Assembly: GCA_024401455.1 (NCBI GenBank)
Contig: JAKSLA010000014.1
Span: 1-64,000 of the forward strand
Origin: Paludibacteraceae bacterium
GTDB lineage: Bacteria > Bacteroidota > Bacteroidia > Bacteroidales > Paludibacteraceae
Direction: 5' to 3'
Length of the DNA stretch: 64,000 nt
Shown here: piece by piece, positions 49,630 through 57,955 of the stretch
Layout of the letters: each line of letters begins with the position of its first letter
Numbering within the stretch: the first letter of the stretch is position 1
Translations under genes and position numbers: made by a program
Notes under the pieces: model-generated
Told to the model about the DNA's origin: nothing
Database searches by the model: none
Seen by the model: only the letters and a program-made list of their open reading frames with translations

Positions 49630-51156
49630 ATGAATCAGCAGACAATTGATTTTATAGAAAGAGACAAGGCTGCCGAGTTAGGTGGTGGTCAAGCAAAGAT
49701 TGACAAGCAGAAGGCCGGTGGTAAGCTCACAGCAAGAGAGCGTATCAACATCCTTTTGGATAAGGGAACTTTCGTTGAGTTGGACAAGTTTGTCATTCAC
49801 CAATGTCACAACTTGGGTATGGACAAGACTTTCATCGACGGCGATGGTATCGTATCTGGTTATGGAAAGATTGACGGCCGCTTGGTATATGTCTATGCTT
49901 ATGACTTTACAGTTTTCGGTGGCTCGTTGAGCCGTACAAATGCTAACAAGATCGTTAAGGTCCAGAAGTTGGCGTTGAAGATGGGTGCTCCAATCATTGC
50001 TATCAATGACTCGGGTGGTGCTCGTATCCAAGAGGGTGTAGGAAGTTTGGCTGGCTACGGAGACATCTTTTACCAAAATACAATTTCTTCTGGTGTTATC
50101 CCACAAATCTCAGTCATCATGGGCCCTTGTGCGGGTGGTGCTTGCTACTCTCCTGCATTGACAGACTTCATCTTCATGGTGAAGGGACAGAGCCACATGT
50201 TCGTAACTGGTCCAGACGTGGTTCGTTCGGTTACAAACGAGGATGTTGACAAGGAGCAATTGGGTGGTGCTTACACTCATAGCACGAAGAGTGGTGTTTC
50301 TCACTTCTTGGGCGAAACGGAGGAAGATACATTGATGATGGTTCGCGAGTTGCTTAGCTTCTTGCCATCTAACAATATGGAGGATGTCCCTTACATGAAT
50401 ACGGGTGATAGCCCGTTGCGTGAGGAGGAGAGCCTCAACACATTGATTCCTGAGGATCCAAGCAAGCCTTACGATATGAAGGAGTTGATCAACGCTATCG
50501 TTGATGGCAATAACTTCTTTGAGGTGATGGCTAACTTCGCTCAGAATATCATCATCGGTTTTGCTCGTATGGACGGTAAGACCGTAGGTATCGTGGCTAA
50601 CCAACCTGCTGTTCAAGCTGGTGTTTTGGATATCGACTCTTCTGACAAGGCTGCTCGTTTCATTCGTTTCTGCGACTGCTTCAACATCCCTGTCATCACA
50701 TTGGAGGATGTTCCTGGTTTCTTGCCAGGCTGTACTCAAGAGCATAATGGTATCATCCGTCACGGTGCAAAGATTGTTTACGCTTATGTAGAGGCAACTG
50801 TTCCTAAGGTGACGTTGATTACTCGTAAGGCTTACGGTGGTGCGTACATCGTGTTGTCAAGTAAGCATACTGGTGCTGATGTAAACTTTGCTTACCCAGG
50901 TGCTGAGATTGCCGTTATGGGTGCTGCCGGTGCGGTTAATATCTTGTACAGAAACAAGACGGACGAGGAGAAGGCTGAGTTGACGAAGAACTACGAGAAG
51001 CAATTCTCTAATCCTTACCGTGCTGCTGAGTTGGGTTACTTGGATGAAATCATCCTTCCTTCTCAGACTCGTGCTAAGATGATCCAAGCATTGGATATGA
51101 CACAAACTAAGATTCGTACAAATCCTGCTAAGAAGCACGGTAACTTGCCGTTGTAA
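49630..51156 (+). CDS. pccB: Acyl-CoA carboxyltransferase subunit (propionyl-CoA carboxylase beta)
   Basis: A 508-residue carboxyltransferase with NDSGGARIQEGVGSLAGYGD, MGPCAGGACYSPALTDF, TLEDVPGFLPG and AVMGAAGAVNILYRN, ending KKHGNLPL. The substrate-selecting residue in PccB/AccB-type proteins lies in the DVPGFLPG region, but I cannot decide acetyl versus propionyl from it. With the two upstream genes it forms a complete carboxylase, most likely propionyl-CoA to methylmalonyl-CoA or the reverse linked to propionate formation. Terminator follows. Confidence 0.93.
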   Translation: MNQQTIDFIERDKAAELGGGQAKIDKQKAGGKLTARERINILLDKGTFVELDKFVIHQCHNLGMDKTFIDGDGIVSGYGKIDGRLVYVYAYDFTVFGGSLSRTNANKIVKVQKLALKMGAPIIAINDSGGARIQEGVGSLAGYGDIFYQNTISSGVIPQISVIMGPCAGGACYSPALTDFIFMVKGQSHMFVTGPDVVRSVTNEDVDKEQLGGAYTHSTKSGVSHFLGETEEDTLMMVRELLSFLPSNNMEDVPYMNTGDSPLREEESLNTLIPEDPSKPYDMKELINAIVDGNNFFEVMANFAQNIIIGFARMDGKTVGIVANQPAVQAGVLDIDSSDKAARFIRFCDCFNIPVITLEDVPGFLPGCTQEHNGIIRHGAKIVYAYVEATVPKVTLITRKAYGGAYIVLSSKHTGADVNFAYPGAEIAVMGAAGAVNILYRNKTDEEKAELTKNYEKQFSNPYRAAELGYLDEIILPSQTRAKMIQALDMTQTKIRTNPAKKHGNLPL

Positions 51157-51180
51157 TTTCTGATGCAGCATTGATAAATA

Positions 51181-51214
51181 GGGGGTTAGGCGAAAGTTTA
51201 ACCCTCTTTTTTTT
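51181..51214 (+). terminator. Intrinsic terminator of the carboxylase operon
   Basis: GGGTTA (51183-51188) / TAACCC (51199-51204) followed by TCTTTTTTTT. Confidence 0.88.
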
Positions 51215-51297
51215 GTCTATCTATCGCTCTTTTTTCGTTGTTGTTCTCTGGTAGCAAGGGAATAACTTCAGATGAGATTTTATTCTTAAAGTTTTAT

Positions 51298-51305
51298 TAT
51301 TTTTG
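51298..51305 (+). promoter_or_regulatory. -7 element of the LEA2-like gene
   Basis: TATTTTTG; its last base is the first of an alternative GTG start at 51305, favouring ATG 51326. Confidence 0.6.
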
Positions 51306-51325
51306 TGGTATTAAAAGGAATAGAG

Positions 51326-51910
51326 ATGAAGAAAATAATTTTGTTGTTAGTGGCATTTGTTGCCTTGGCTGCGTTCTTTTATTTTAGAACGGCAAAGAAT
51401 TTTGTGAATTGTGAATTTGCATTTGACCGTGTCTCAAGTGTTGTCTTGGCCGATGTGGACATTACGAATGTGAAGAGTTTAAAAAAACTCAATCTTTTGG
51501 ACGGCGCTAAATTGTTGTCTGCTCTCGGTAACAAGGATGCTACACTGGATTTGGGGGTAGATTTGAATGTGAAGAATCCTAATGATGAGCCGGCTCGCTT
51601 GGACGGAATGGATTATATTCTCTATATAGACGAGAGGAAAGTGGTGGAAGGCTCAATGGAGCAGCAGGTGTTGATTGACGGTAAGGCGGAGGCTAAAATC
51701 GTTTTGCCTTGCAAAGTGAACGTGCATGATATTTTGTCGTCGGACAATATTGATTCGATTGCAGACTTTGCTTTCGGGGTTGCCAATAACAATGTAGATA
51801 CGAAACGTATGAAGATTGATATTAAGCCTTATTTTACGATAGCAGGCAAGACGGTTAAATTCCCTACTTATATTACGATAAGGGGCGATCAAATGCTTTC
51901 TAATAACTGA
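51326..51910 (+). CDS. LEA type 2 / WHy-like membrane-anchored protein
   Basis: About 194 residues from ATG 51326. An N-terminal membrane helix or signal (KKIILLLVAFVALAAFFYF) is followed by a beta-sandwich of about 150 residues with LDLGVDLNVKNPNDEPARLDGMDYIL and KIVLPCKVNVHDI, which fits the WHy/LEA14 domain (conserved NPN). Probably anchored in the inner membrane facing the periplasm. Function unknown; stress roles are known for eukaryotic relatives only. Confidence 0.75.
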   Translation: MKKIILLLVAFVALAAFFYFRTAKNFVNCEFAFDRVSSVVLADVDITNVKSLKKLNLLDGAKLLSALGNKDATLDLGVDLNVKNPNDEPARLDGMDYILYIDERKVVEGSMEQQVLIDGKAEAKIVLPCKVNVHDILSSDNIDSIADFAFGVANNNVDTKRMKIDIKPYFTIAGKTVKFPTYITIRGDQMLSNN

Positions 51911-51957
51911 TAAGAAGTATATCATATACGGGGACTTTTATGGAAATCCCCATGATG

Positions 51958-51994
51958 AGAGGAGCGAGATAGTCATAGGCTGTCTCGCTCCTCT
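51958..51994. terminator. Bidirectional terminator between convergent genes
   Basis: Perfect 12-base stem AGAGGAGCGAGA / TCTCGCTCCTCT. A second hairpin GGGGA/TCCCC lies at about 51930-51951. Confidence 0.85.
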
Positions 51995-51998
51995 TGTG

Positions 51999-53366
51999 TT
52001 ATTTTAGATATTCAACCACCTCTTTGGCAAAATCGGAGAGCGTCGTGTCTCTTGCCCCCATGATAAGGATGGCATCGCCGGTTGTGCAGTTTTGTTTGAG
52101 GTAGGGAAGCATCTCTTTTCGGTCGGGAAAGAATTGTACCTGATTGCTTTTTGACTTCATGACCGTGGCTACGTCTGCAGAGGTGACTTCCCGATTAACG
52201 GTTCCTCCTGCGTAATAGACATCAGATAGAAGAAAGGTGTCTTCGGGACGAAGGGCGGCAATGCACTCCTCTTCCAATTCCTTATGCATGAATTTCAATG
52301 GACCGAATCCGTGAGGTTGGAACCATGCGAAAATTCGTTTGCCTACGTTTTGGCATGCTTTCATGGCGCAAACCACTTCGGCCGGATTGTGGGCAAAGTC
52401 GTCGATGACATAGATGCCGTTGGCAGACCCGCTTAGTTGCGTGCGGCGGTAGATGCCACGATAATCGTTTAGCGCTGCAGCACTCTTCTCTATAGAGAGT
52501 CCCGTGGCATGGCAGGCAGCAATGGCAGCTGTCGCATTTTCCATGTTATGGCGACCTATGACGGGTATTTCAACCTTCACATTGTTGCAACGGAATGTGA
52601 TGGAAAATCCTTCTTGCTTGAAGTCTGTGCTGTTGAATCCGGCATTGGCGTTGTCTGTTCCAAAATCGAGTTGGGCGTCTTGCGAGAGTTGCTTGCTCAT
52701 TGGATGACTCTGGTTGACGATAAAGCAACGGCTGGTGTGCGACTTGAATTGTGAGAAGAGATCCATCAACTCGTCGTATTCTTTGTGGTCGCGGTCAACA
52801 TTGAGAAGTAGAGCCACTTCTGGCGTATATCCTACGATGGAGCCGTCAGACTCGTCGGCTTCGATGACCAGCCACTCGCCTTTATCCACCCATGCGTTGC
52901 CTGGATAACCCTTCTCTTGGAGTGAGGTCAATCCTGCTCCGCTGATGATGGAAGGTTGCATTCCGCAACTTTGGAGAATATGGAAAATCATGGCTGTGGT
53001 GGTTGATTTCCCTGATGTTCCGCCTACGGCAATGGTGCGTTTCGTCTTTGATATCTCAGCGAGTAACTGAGAGCGTTTCATAACGGGGATACCCAAGGTG
53101 CGAGCCTTTTGCAGCTCCACATTGCTCTCTTCGATGGCTGTCGAGATGACGAGCACATCTACACTTTCATCTACCCCCGAAGCGTCTTGTAAATGGCATT
53201 TTATGCCTTGCGCTTCAAATTGTTGTTTAATGAGGATTTCTCCTTCGTTTTTGAAAAGACGGTCACTGCCCGAAACTTGCTTTCCGATTCCTCGAAGATA
53301 TTGGGCGATGGCACTCATGCCGGTTCCTGCAATGCCTACGAAGAAGAAGTGATTGTATTGTTCCAT
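51999..53366 (-). CDS. Mur ligase family protein (MurC/Mpl-like)
   Basis: A 455-residue three-domain Mur ligase. N-terminal FVGIAGTGMSAIAQYLRG and SGSD(R) match the UDP-MurNAc-binding domain of MurC/Mpl. The ATP loop is VGGTSGKSTTTAM where MurC and Mpl usually have GTHGKTTT. EADESDGS, GRHNMENATAAIAAC and YVIDDFAHNPAEV follow normally. It may be Mpl (muropeptide recycling) or a second MurC-like ligase; a complete mur gene cluster is not present here. It is 6 nt after the YgiQ gene in the same direction. Confidence 0.75.
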   Translation of the reverse strand: MEQYNHFFFVGIAGTGMSAIAQYLRGIGKQVSGSDRLFKNEGEILIKQQFEAQGIKCHLQDASGVDESVDVLVISTAIEESNVELQKARTLGIPVMKRSQLLAEISKTKRTIAVGGTSGKSTTTAMIFHILQSCGMQPSIISGAGLTSLQEKGYPGNAWVDKGEWLVIEADESDGSIVGYTPEVALLLNVDRDHKEYDELMDLFSQFKSHTSRCFIVNQSHPMSKQLSQDAQLDFGTDNANAGFNSTDFKQEGFSITFRCNNVKVEIPVIGRHNMENATAAIAACHATGLSIEKSAAALNDYRGIYRRTQLSGSANGIYVIDDFAHNPAEVVCAMKACQNVGKRIFAWFQPHGFGPLKFMHKELEEECIAALRPEDTFLLSDVYYAGGTVNREVTSADVATVMKSKSNQVQFFPDRKEMLPYLKQNCTTGDAILIMGARDTTLSDFAKEVVEYLK

Positions 53367-53372
53367 GTTGTT

Positions 53373-55220
53373 CTATTTTCGTCTGTCTGTTGGTTGACCG
53401 AAAAGTGCGTTGATAAGGTCGTTCCGGCCTATCTTTCGCAGGTCATTTATGATTGTTTTCCTATATTCTGGTTTGTACCAGAAGAAGAACTTTCGTTGGT
53501 CGAGTTTCTCTTGCGGATTGCGTGGTGTCCAAACCTTTTCCAATGTATAGGGATGGATGCCAGTATAATAGATTTCCGTGGAGAGGGTCATGGGTGTCGG
53601 CGTAAAGTCTTGTACCTGTTCCAATCGAAAATTCAGTTTCTTTGTCTTGCATGCCAAATCGGCCATGTCCTCCTGTCTGCAACCCGGGTGGCTGGAGATG
53701 AAGTAGGGGATGATTTGCTGGTTCAAACCGTTCTTTTTGTTGATTTGCTCGAACATTCGTACGAAGAGTTCGAAAAGGGAGAACGAGGGTTTGCGCATCA
53801 TGTTAAGCACATTGTCGGAAGTGTGCTCAGGCGCCACTTTCAATCGGCCGGAAACGTGCTTGATGATCAGTTCTTCGGCATATTTTTGGTGGCTTTGCAT
53901 AATCTTCTGGTCGTCGTCCTTCGCCAAAATGAGGTCGTATCGGACACCGCTTCCGATGAAGGACTTTTTGATGCCGGGAATGCTATCCACCTTTTTGTAA
54001 AGTTCGATGAGGCGTGTGTGGTCCGTGTTCATGTTTTTGCAGAGGACCGGGTGGATGCACGAATAGCGCTTGCATTTGGCGCATTTGCTTTTGTCGCGCC
54101 CCATCATTCCGTACATGTTGGCCGAAGGACCTCCCAAGTCACTCAAATAGCCCTTGAATTCGGGATGTTCTTTGAGGCGTTCCACCTCGCGTAAGATGGA
54201 CTCTTCGCTACGAGAGACGATATGTTTGCCTTGGTGTGCTGCAATGGCGCAGAAGGCGCATCCTCCGAAGCATCCTCTATGGATGTTGACGGAAAATTTA
54301 ATCATTTCGTAGGCTGGGAATGTCTTGCCTTTGTATTTTGGGTGAGGTTGCCAGGTGTATGGCAACTCGAACGATTCGTCGAGCGTTTTGCTATCCATTA
54401 GTGGGAAGGGAGGATTAATGACCGCTACGCGTTTGTCGTCTATGGCTTGTATCAGTCGCTGTGCATTCACTTTGTTCGATTCTTCCTCCACCACACGGAA
54501 GTTTTTCGCCTGCTTCATCTTGTCTTTCAAGCACTCTTTGTGTCCAAAGAGGGTGAAAGTTTCTGCTTCGGGATATTCGGGAATGGCATTTTTATCTACG
54601 AGGTAGGATGTCTGTGGAATATCCTTGAGGTCGCTTATTTTTTCGCCGTTTTTAAGGCGTGCGATGATGCTCTTTAAAGGAAGTTCTCCCATGCCATAGA
54701 TAAGTAAGTCGGCATGGCAGTCAACCAAGATGGAGGGCTTCAGTTCGTCGTCCCAATAGTCGTAGTGTGTTACCCTACGAAGGGATGCCTCGATTCCTCC
54801 GATGACAATCGGTACGTCAGGAAAGAGTTCCTTCAAAATGTTGCAATAAACGATGGTTGCGCGGTCAGGACGAAATCCGGCCTTGCCGTCGGGCGAATAG
54901 GCATCGTCAGAGCGAAGACGCTTGTTGGCGGTGTAGTGATTGACCATAGAATCCATACAGCCTGCACTAACGGCAAAGAAGTGGCGTGGTCGCCCCATCT
55001 TTTTGAAGTCTCTGAGGTCGTCTCTCCAGTTGGGTTGGGGAACAAGTGCGACGCGGAACCCTTCGTGCTCGATGATTCGTCCCACGACGGCGCCGGCAAA
55101 CGACGGGTGGTCAATATAGGCGTCTCCCGAGAAGAGCACGACGTCCACCTCATCCCATTTGCGTATCTCCAACTCCTTTTTGGTGGTTGGAAGAAAGTCT
55201 GTTAGTTGCGCTTGTTTCAT
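53373..55220 (-). CDS. YgiQ family radical SAM protein
   Basis: A 615-residue protein with N-terminal UPF0313 domain (DVVLFSGDAYIDHPSFAGA, IVIGGIEASLRRVTHYDYWD) and a radical SAM core with HRGCFGGCAFCAIAAHQG (CxxxCxxC, residues about 310-320). AGC..., SDLGGPSANMYGM and a later Cys set (KCAKCKRYSCIHPVLC) follow, then FRLEQVQDFTPTPMTLSTEI and a YgiQ C-terminal domain. The reaction is unknown. It is transcribed with the Mur-ligase-like gene from a promoter just upstream. Confidence 0.92.
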   Translation of the reverse strand: MKQAQLTDFLPTTKKELEIRKWDEVDVVLFSGDAYIDHPSFAGAVVGRIIEHEGFRVALVPQPNWRDDLRDFKKMGRPRHFFAVSAGCMDSMVNHYTANKRLRSDDAYSPDGKAGFRPDRATIVYCNILKELFPDVPIVIGGIEASLRRVTHYDYWDDELKPSILVDCHADLLIYGMGELPLKSIIARLKNGEKISDLKDIPQTSYLVDKNAIPEYPEAETFTLFGHKECLKDKMKQAKNFRVVEEESNKVNAQRLIQAIDDKRVAVINPPFPLMDSKTLDESFELPYTWQPHPKYKGKTFPAYEMIKFSVNIHRGCFGGCAFCAIAAHQGKHIVSRSEESILREVERLKEHPEFKGYLSDLGGPSANMYGMMGRDKSKCAKCKRYSCIHPVLCKNMNTDHTRLIELYKKVDSIPGIKKSFIGSGVRYDLILAKDDDQKIMQSHQKYAEELIIKHVSGRLKVAPEHTSDNVLNMMRKPSFSLFELFVRMFEQINKKNGLNQQIIPYFISSHPGCRQEDMADLACKTKKLNFRLEQVQDFTPTPMTLSTEIYYTGIHPYTLEKVWTPRNPQEKLDQRKFFFWYKPEYRKTIINDLRKIGRNDLINALFGQPTDRRK

Positions 55221-55236
55221 ACGATTGTTCTTTTTG

Positions 55237-55266
55237 CAAACTTACAAAAAAACGGCACGTCAACAA
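55237..55266 (-). promoter_or_regulatory. Promoter of the YgiQ gene
   Basis: Minus-strand TAAGTTTG (55237-55244) with TTG (55264-55266), 19-nt spacing. The -33 element sits in the loop of the upstream amylase terminator. Confidence 0.7.
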
Positions 55267-55285
55267 AAAGCCGACGTGCCGTTTT
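55249..55285 (-). terminator. Intrinsic terminator of the amylase gene
   Basis: Perfect 13-base stem AAAACGGCACGTC / GACGTGCCGTTTT; minus-strand T-run follows. Confidence 0.92.
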
Positions 55286-55346
55286 CTTTAGGTGTCTTCT
55301 ATAAAATTTCCGATTATAGAAGAATTAGAAAAAAAATCATTCTTTA

Positions 55347-57035
55347 TTATGCCTTGAATTTTAGGATGACGCCAGATTCTCCTTTGACAGAAATGGCCAA
55401 TGGAGCGTCAGCAGAGAGGGCAGCTTTGAATTTGTCTCCCGAAAGAAGTTCGGTGAATGTTTGATCCTTGCCCGCTTTCATTTCGAAGTATTCGAATGCG
55501 TGTTGAGGAATGTTCACCTTGATTTCAGCGTCGTTGGCTTCAAAGTTGGCAACGATAAGGAGCACCTCTTTGCCGGCTTTACGCATGAAAGCGTATTGAC
55601 GGGCGGAATTGAAGTTCGGGTTGTCATAGTTGACATACATAAGGTCAAAGAATAGGCCATCAGAAATGGCTTTTTCCGAGCCGCAAATGTTGAGGAGTTT
55701 TTTGTAGAAGTTGCGGAGTTCTTTCTGCTCCTTGTCCAATTTTCCTCCGTCGAATTTTCCGTTGTTGTTCCACTTTTGGAGCGTATCGACAGCCCAGTAG
55801 TCGAAGATGGTGGTGCGTCCGTCACGTCCGCTGAAGCCCTCTTCGTCCATGCCTTTCTCGCCTAATTCTTGTCCGCTGTAAATCATGACTGGGCCTTGGC
55901 TCATTGTGGCAGAAATGATCATGGCAGGAAGGGCTTTCTTGGCATTGCCAGCGAAGAAGTCTGAGGCGATACGTTGCTCGTCGTGGTTCTCCAAGAAGTT
56001 GAGCATGTTGTTCTTGATGTCGCCCAAATGTTGCCAGCAGTTGGTGATGCTGCCTGGGTGGCCGTGGCCTTGGACTATGGCGCGGAGCGTGTCATACAAT
56101 CCTACCTTGTCATAGAGGTAATCGAAGTTGCCCTCATGGATGTAGCGGTAATATTGGTTAGGGTCGTATGTCTCTGCTATGAAGATGATATCCTTGTTCT
56201 GTTCCTTGATTTGAGGAATCACCCATGCCCAAAATTCAGAAGGGACCATCTCTGCCATGTCGCAACGGAAACCGTCCACGCCCAAACTCGTCCAATAACT
56301 GAGGATTTCAGCCATTTTGGTCCATGTGTCGGGACGTGTGCTAAAGTCCTTGTATTGATAGTTGTTGTAATCTACACCGTAGTTTAGTTTCACGGTTTCG
56401 TACCAGTCGTAAGTGGAAGGATTGTTGCCGAAATAGTCGTTTCCTGTTGCTTTCGCAGGAAACTCTACATAAGGTTGTTCGCCTTCGTAAGCTTTGATGC
56501 GGGGCTCGAAGTTTTGTCCTGGCAAATAGTAGAAGTTGTTGTTTCTGTCGAAGAACACCTCTTGGATGTCATTTTCGCCCAAGTCTTTCACACCCTTAGG
56601 TTTTGCATCTGATTTGTATTGGCGTGCCACATGGTTAGGAACGAAGTCCATGATGACCTTCAGGCCAGCCTTGTGAGAGCGTTGAATCAGCGCCTTGTAT
56701 TCGTTGAGTCTGTCCTTTACGTTGTTGGCCAAATCAGGATCCACGTCGTAGTAGTCCTTGATGGCGTAAGGCGATCCGGCTTTTCCTTTTACTACAAAAG
56801 GGTGGTCTTTTGCGATGCCCTCTTGGGTGTAGTCGGTTTGTGTGGCGTGCTCGATGACACCCGTGTACCAAATGTGGGTTGCACCCAAGTCCTTGATCTC
56901 TGCAAGCGCTTTGTCGGTAAAGTCGTCAAACTTTCCGCAGCCATTTTCTTTAATGCTTCCGTTGGAAATTAGTTTCGTATTCTTATTTCCGAATAGGCGG
57001 GGCAAAACTTGGTATATGACAATTTTCTTGTTCAT
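55347..57035 (-). CDS. Cytosolic alpha-amylase family (GH13) glycosidase
   Basis: A 562-residue GH13 enzyme with the four conserved regions: VIMDFVPNHVAR (I), DGFRCDMAEMVP (II, nucleophile Asp), IFIAETYDP (III, acid/base Glu) and FLENHDEQRIAS (IV, Asp). No signal peptide, so it acts inside the cell, probably on glycogen or maltodextrins. A C-terminal beta domain of about 90 residues contains EVLLIVANFEANDAEIKV. It stands alone with a strong terminator. Exact subfamily cannot be stated. Confidence 0.92.
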   Translation of the reverse strand: MNKKIVIYQVLPRLFGNKNTKLISNGSIKENGCGKFDDFTDKALAEIKDLGATHIWYTGVIEHATQTDYTQEGIAKDHPFVVKGKAGSPYAIKDYYDVDPDLANNVKDRLNEYKALIQRSHKAGLKVIMDFVPNHVARQYKSDAKPKGVKDLGENDIQEVFFDRNNNFYYLPGQNFEPRIKAYEGEQPYVEFPAKATGNDYFGNNPSTYDWYETVKLNYGVDYNNYQYKDFSTRPDTWTKMAEILSYWTSLGVDGFRCDMAEMVPSEFWAWVIPQIKEQNKDIIFIAETYDPNQYYRYIHEGNFDYLYDKVGLYDTLRAIVQGHGHPGSITNCWQHLGDIKNNMLNFLENHDEQRIASDFFAGNAKKALPAMIISATMSQGPVMIYSGQELGEKGMDEEGFSGRDGRTTIFDYWAVDTLQKWNNNGKFDGGKLDKEQKELRNFYKKLLNICGSEKAISDGLFFDLMYVNYDNPNFNSARQYAFMRKAGKEVLLIVANFEANDAEIKVNIPQHAFEYFEMKAGKDQTFTELLSGDKFKAALSADAPLAISVKGESGVILKFKA

Positions 57036-57222
57036 TTCAGTTGTTTTTAATTTGCCCCTAAGTTACAGAAAAAAAGTGCGATTTGAAACGAATGAGTGGT
57101 TAAAATCGAAAAAAATAATGTAAAATTCAGGTGATAGATTGTAAAATGTTGTTTTTCTGATGTAAAGTATAGCCATTTGTCTATTTCTCAGTTGTAAATC
57201 ATCGTTTCTTTTTGAGAAGATG

Positions 57223-57876
57223 TTAAAACAAAGAAAGCTGGTGGTTCTCTTCTATGGGAGTTTGACAAATTTTGGCTACGGGACAAAGGTTACATTGGGG
57301 GGCATAGTAAGTGCAGATGCGGCGTCCGAGCAAGGTCAAACGATTGCTCTCCACAATCCATCGTTGACGGTCTATGAGATGGGTCAACTCTCGTTCGATG
57401 CCGTCTGGCGTATTGCTGGAAGCAATCTTCAGACGTTGGCTCACGCGTGCTACGTGCGTGTCCACGACGATGGCGGGTTGACCAAATGCGTGGGCTAAAA
57501 GGGCGTTGGCCGATTTGCGTCCGATGCCGGGCAGTTTCATTAAGTCTATTTCGTTTGTAGGTATCTTTCCGTTGAATCTTTCCATCACCGCTTTGGCGGC
57601 ATCTATCAGATATTGAGCCTTTGCCTCTGCATGAGTTACGGGGGCGATGAGCGGGAGAAGTTTTTCTTGTGAGGCGGATGACAGGGCCTGGAGCGTAGGG
57701 TAGAGAAGAAAGAACGAAGGTGTCAGTTCATTCACCAATTGGTCCGTACAGCGGGCTGCCAGCGTGATGGCCACTAATAACTGGTATGGCGATTGGAAAT
57801 GAAGTTCGTATTCCGCTTGTGGAAAAGTTAACTCCAGTTGTTTGGAAATTTCAGCAAATCGTTCTTTCCTTGTCAT
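57223..57876 (-). CDS. nth: Endonuclease III
   Basis: About 217 residues from ATG 57876; a TTG at 57900 would overlap the upstream stem-loop. HhH-GPD DNA glycosylase/AP lyase: LPGIGRKSANALLAHAFGQP with catalytic Lys and HhH, VDTHVARVSQRL with catalytic Asp, and C-terminal [4Fe-4S] ligands in C-x6-C-x2-C-x5-C spacing (ICTYYAPQCNLCPVAKIC). Removes oxidised pyrimidines. It follows valS on the minus strand. Confidence 0.94.
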   Translation of the reverse strand: MTRKERFAEISKQLELTFPQAEYELHFQSPYQLLVAITLAARCTDQLVNELTPSFFLLYPTLQALSSASQEKLLPLIAPVTHAEAKAQYLIDAAKAVMERFNGKIPTNEIDLMKLPGIGRKSANALLAHAFGQPAIVVDTHVARVSQRLKIASSNTPDGIERELTHLIDRQRWIVESNRLTLLGRRICTYYAPQCNLCPVAKICQTPIEENHQLSLF

Positions 57877-57898
57877 CACTTTTATTGTTTGAAATGAC

Positions 57899-57931
57899 AA
57901 TCCCCGAATGGTGCGTAACCGTTCGGGGATT
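57899..57931 (-). terminator. Stem-loop between valS and nth
   Basis: AATCCCCGAA (57899-57908) / TTCGGGGATT (57922-57931), with further pairing inside. It ends the valS transcript or separates it from nth. Confidence 0.8.
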
Positions 57932-57955
57932 GGTTTTATTGTCTAAGGCTTAGCC

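Noticed and set aside
53193..54194. 333-codon plus-strand ORF opposite the YgiQ and Mur-ligase genes
   Set aside because: Antisense to two conserved genes and spans their junction.
57876..57900. TTG start of nth at 57900
   Set aside because: Lies in the stem-loop after valS; ATG 57876 begins the conserved N-terminus.
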